From the NCBI GenBank assembly GCA_030536755.1, contig JAUNPJ010000001.1:62001-126000 (forward strand): a DNA stretch of 64,000 nt, read 5' to 3'. The stretch's first letter is position 1. Each line of letters begins with the position of its first letter. The notes beneath the pieces were generated by a model. The model ran no database searches. It was not told the DNA's origin and saw only the letters and a list, made by a program, of their open reading frames with translations. The position numbers and the translations under genes were made by a program. Positions 61,883 through 64,000 of the stretch are shown one piece after another. The DNA is from Eubacteriales bacterium (lineage in GTDB: Bacteria; Bacillota; Clostridia; Lachnospirales; Lachnospiraceae).

Positions 61883-62314
61883 ATGGACGGTCAAATAGAA
61901 TCAATTCTCAAAGGCGGAAAATTCAGAAAGCTGATGGAAGAACAGATTGGAGAGATACGGAAAAAATATGATATGAAAAAGGCAGAGCTTGAAATTCTGT
62001 ATTTTTTGTCACGCTGTGATGGGCATAATACCTCTACGGATATTCATGACCAGCTGCTGATGAACCGGGGGCATATCTCCCAGGCTGTGGACAGCCTTTG
62101 CAAAAGAAAATTTATTTCTGCTATACCAGATGAACGTGACAGACGCTACGTACACTATATTTTGCTGGACTCTGCCAGAGAGATTGTCCGGGAACTGTCG
62201 ACGCAGTATGAGGAACTGAATTGCAAAATTCTGGATGGGATATCGGAAGAGGAATTGGAAATTTTCCAGAGCGTTGCTGCAAAAATACGAAATAACATGG
62301 AAAAATTGATCTGA
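61883..62314 (+). CDS. MarR-family transcriptional regulator (first)
   Basis: 143 residues from ATG 61883 (CGAGGG upstream). The winged helix-turn-helix is at ~50-110 (TSTDIHDQLLMNRGHISQAVDSLCKR, wing with PDERDRRYVHYIL). It may control the adjacent DUF445 gene, whose promoter carries a perfect palindrome, or the divergent hydrolase. Confidence 0.88.
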   Translation: MDGQIESILKGGKFRKLMEEQIGEIRKKYDMKKAELEILYFLSRCDGHNTSTDIHDQLLMNRGHISQAVDSLCKRKFISAIPDERDRRYVHYILLDSAREIVRELSTQYEELNCKILDGISEEELEIFQSVAAKIRNNMEKLI

Positions 62315-62350
62315 GGCGAATCGGAATATCCACGCATGGAAAATCGCACG

Positions 62351-62379
62351 TTGACAGATTCGTTTTCATGACGTATGAT
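62351..62379 (+). promoter_or_regulatory. Predicted promoter of the DUF445 gene
   Basis: A perfect TTGACA (62351-62356), a 17-base spacer and TATGAT (62374-62379). Confidence 0.75.
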
Positions 62380-62394
62380 AGTTCCTGAAAAATA

Positions 62395-62408
62395 GTTTGC
62401 ATGCAAAC
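62395..62408. promoter_or_regulatory. Perfect 14-bp palindrome, candidate MarR operator
   Basis: GTTTGCATGCAAAC starts about 16 bases after the -10, between the transcription start and the ribosome site. A gapless palindrome there fits repression by a dimeric MarR protein. Confidence 0.65.
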
Positions 62409-62428
62409 AAAAAAGGAGCTGTAAAAAT

Positions 62429-63316
62429 ATGAATATCATACGAATTCTTTTGCCGATTGCAGTTGGTGCTCTGATTGGCTACTGCACCAATTACATAGCG
62501 ATCAAAATGTTGTTTCATCCAAGGAAACCAGTAACATTTATGGGAAAAACGCTTCCGTTTACACCGGGAGTCATACCAAAAAATCAGTCGCGGATTGCCC
62601 AGGCGGTGGGCAGTGCCGTGGGAGAAAGCCTGCTGACCTCGGAAGACATCGTGGAGGCACTCAAAAGTGACGAAATCAAAGATGCCATTGCAAGGGAGAC
62701 TGCCAGTCAGATTATGAATCCGGAAGTAACCCTGGTAAGCTGTGTGGAGAAATTCAGTCCTTCCGGTGCCAGTGAGACAATGGAGAAGCTTGGAGATATT
62801 CTGACCGAAAAGGTTGTGGAAGGTGCCAGCCGCATTGACTATACAGATTTGATTTCCAAAACAGCTGTTCCTGCGATTTTACAGAAGGTACAAAATTCCA
62901 TGCTTGCGATGTTTGTCAATGAGAATATGCTTCAGTCTTTTGTGGAACCGATCGGTGATTCGGTGCGATGGTATATGGAGGACAATGGAACAGAAATTTT
63001 CAGACCAATCGTTCAGAACGAAATAGATAAGATGCAGGATCTTTCTGTGAACGAAATGCTTGCTGCTGTGAAAGTAGATGAGGCATTTGTAGAAAAAACA
63101 GTAGGTGACCTCTACGATCAGCTTGTGGAGGAAAAAGCACAGGAGGCACTGAAGCATTTTCATATCGCAGATCTCGTGGAGAAGAAAGTCAACAGCATGA
63201 ATGTGGAAGAACTGGAGGCTCTTACCATGTCTGTCATGAAACAGGAACTTCAGGCGGTCATCAATCTGGGGGCTTTGATTGGTGCGGTCATTGGAATTAT
63301 TAATATTTTTATCTGA
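62429..63316 (+). CDS. DUF445 membrane protein
   Basis: 295 residues. The N-terminus GALIGYCTNYIAIKMLFHPRKP is the DUF445/YheB signature, followed by PFTPGVIPKNQSRIA. A second hydrophobic segment ends the protein (LGALIGAVIGIINIFI), with a long helical soluble part between. Bacillus YheB is a membrane protein of unknown function. AAAGGAG precedes the start. Confidence 0.85.
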   Translation: MNIIRILLPIAVGALIGYCTNYIAIKMLFHPRKPVTFMGKTLPFTPGVIPKNQSRIAQAVGSAVGESLLTSEDIVEALKSDEIKDAIARETASQIMNPEVTLVSCVEKFSPSGASETMEKLGDILTEKVVEGASRIDYTDLISKTAVPAILQKVQNSMLAMFVNENMLQSFVEPIGDSVRWYMEDNGTEIFRPIVQNEIDKMQDLSVNEMLAAVKVDEAFVEKTVGDLYDQLVEEKAQEALKHFHIADLVEKKVNSMNVEELEALTMSVMKQELQAVINLGALIGAVIGIINIFI

Positions 63317-63320
63317 TCAG

Positions 63321-63350
63321 AGAACAGGGCGTGAGAATGCTCTGTTTTTT
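63321..63350 (+). terminator. Intrinsic terminator after the DUF445 gene
   Basis: AACAGGGC pairs with GCTCTGTT (one wobble) around an 8-base loop, followed by T residues. Confidence 0.75.
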
Positions 63351-63376
63351 GATTTGTGAAAAAAGAATGAACGCTA

Positions 63377-63404
63377 TTGACAAAAAATATTTTTTTATGA
63401 TAAT
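63377..63404 (+). promoter_or_regulatory. Predicted promoter of the second MarR gene
   Basis: TTGACA (63377-63382), a 16-base spacer and GATAAT (63399-63404); TAATAT with 18-base spacing is an alternative. AT-rich dyads around 63403-63437 (ATTTTAAAAT and TTTAAAAT) may be an operator. Confidence 0.6.
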
Positions 63405-63496
63405 ATTTTAAAATCAAATAGTTTAAAATTAAAATATATAGGAGCAGCTGTTTGCTACTCCTTGTTTTTATAACAGCAAAGGAGGATATGGGCAGA

Positions 63497-63991
63497 ATGG
63501 GAAATATTGATATTACAAAATTATCAAATGAACTGACTTATCACAGATATCTGATGAACCGTGGAAAGGTTAAAGACTTTTTTGAACAGATGAGTATTCC
63601 AGAGTATATTGCATTGCATACGATTGAGAAAAACGGTGCAGAGTCGGATATCTATGAGGGAAGAACGTATTTAAAAGAACTGTCGGAGAAAATGCAGCTG
63701 ACAATCCGTCAGACTTCAAAGATGATCGGCAGCCTGAGAGACAGAGGACTTGTAATATGGTCTCACGATGGCAATGGAAGTGAGGGAACTTACGTTACCA
63801 TCACAGAAAACGGACAGAAGCTTTTGAAAACGCAGGAAGAAATCCTGAAAAATTACTATGAGAAGGTAATCGGGAAGTTTGGAAAGGACAATATGATCCA
63901 TCTTCTTCAGATGATGAAACAGCTGGAAACGATTATGAGCAGTGAAATGGAAGAATGGGAGGAAGAAGCCGATGGAGAATTTGACGAATGA
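63497..63991 (+). CDS. MarR-family transcriptional regulator (second)
   Basis: 164 residues from ATG 63497; ATG 63488 is an alternative but is only 2 bases from AAGGAGG. The winged helix is at ~60-120 (TYLKELSEKMQLTIRQTSKMIGSLRDRGLV, wing with GSEGTYVTIT). The C-terminal region is a long acidic helix. It probably regulates itself and the gene that follows beyond the window. Confidence 0.85.
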   Translation: MGNIDITKLSNELTYHRYLMNRGKVKDFFEQMSIPEYIALHTIEKNGAESDIYEGRTYLKELSEKMQLTIRQTSKMIGSLRDRGLVIWSHDGNGSEGTYVTITENGQKLLKTQEEILKNYYEKVIGKFGKDNMIHLLQMMKQLETIMSSEMEEWEEEADGEFDE

Positions 63992-64000
63992 TTATATGAA

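Noticed and set aside
1-64000. Prophage, integrative element or antiphage defence island
   Set aside because: I found no integrase, transposase, phage structural gene, restriction system or attachment repeats. Gene content and order match core Firmicutes synteny throughout.

Overview
The window reads as a chromosomal segment of a spore-forming, anaerobic Clostridia member, most likely of the family Lachnospiraceae. The grounds are a six-gene Rnf operon, sporulation genes (alpha/beta-type SASP, YtfJ, YlbJ), Firmicutes-type synteny (rpmB / Asp23 / DAK2 / recG; rsmD / coaD / ylbJ; ispH with rpsA), strong AGGAGG ribosome sites and a GC content I judge by eye to be in the mid-40s. The genus is not determined. 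I see no tRNA, rRNA, CRISPR array, insertion sequence or prophage. Almost everything is core genome, densely packed, with no gene-free stretch above about 250 bases once pseudogenes are counted.

Layout. 1-5.1 kb: the end of an oxaloacetate decarboxylase/pyruvate carboxylase carboxyltransferase gene, a BaiN-type flavoprotein, and cmk-ispH-rpsA. 5.1-8.7 kb: a decayed glycan-degradation locus with an AraC regulator, an intact GH5 glucanase, a 5'-truncated GH30 and an internally deleted GH43. 8.7-15.7 kb: an exonuclease-like gene, a membrane protein and rnfCDGEAB. 15.8-25.5 kb: ruvAB, zapA, a U32 peptidase, a SEDS/PBP pair, a Nudix protein, DUF2953/YtfJ and small membrane or unknown proteins. 25.6-30 kb: rpmB (minus strand), Asp23, FakA-like and recG. 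30.1-35.4 kb: a phosphorelay set consisting of a REC-GGDEF-EAL-REC protein, a hybrid kinase with a periplasmic-binding-like sensor, and a free Hpt protein. 35.5-41.2 kb: a DUF6465 protein, SASP, mgsA-rsmD-coaD, a coiled-coil protein, ylbJ and pepD. 41.2-48.1 kb: M23 peptidase, small alarmone synthetase, HAD phosphatase, YgiQ, RluA, lepB and recU. 48.1-51.9 kb: hisZ-hisG-hisB-hisIE with a consensus promoter and a palindromic operator candidate. 52-61 kb: a 1301-residue hybrid kinase, an orphan LarC2 domain and a BceRS-BceAB antimicrobial-peptide module. 61-64 kb: nitrilase-family hydrolase, two MarR regulators and a DUF445 protein.

How the genes fit together. Rnf couples ferredoxin oxidation to NAD+ reduction and ion export. 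The 30-35 kb set can pass phosphate from the hybrid kinase through Hpt to a c-di-GMP phosphodiesterase. The BceAB promoter has a weak -35 and an upstream inverted repeat, as expected if phosphorylated BceR activates it.

The most notable points are: (i) two adjacent, independently broken glycosidase genes beside an intact one; (ii) loss of the hisB stop codon, so that HisB reads in frame into HisIE while the internal ribosome site and ATG survive; (iii) a perfect inverted repeat just downstream of the his promoter; (iv) four tandem copies of one sensory module in the 1301-residue kinase; (v) an orphan LarC2 translationally tied to a Bce-type regulator. I found no clear evidence of a wholly new multi-gene system. 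The phosphorelay/c-di-GMP set and the his fusion are the best candidates for follow-up.
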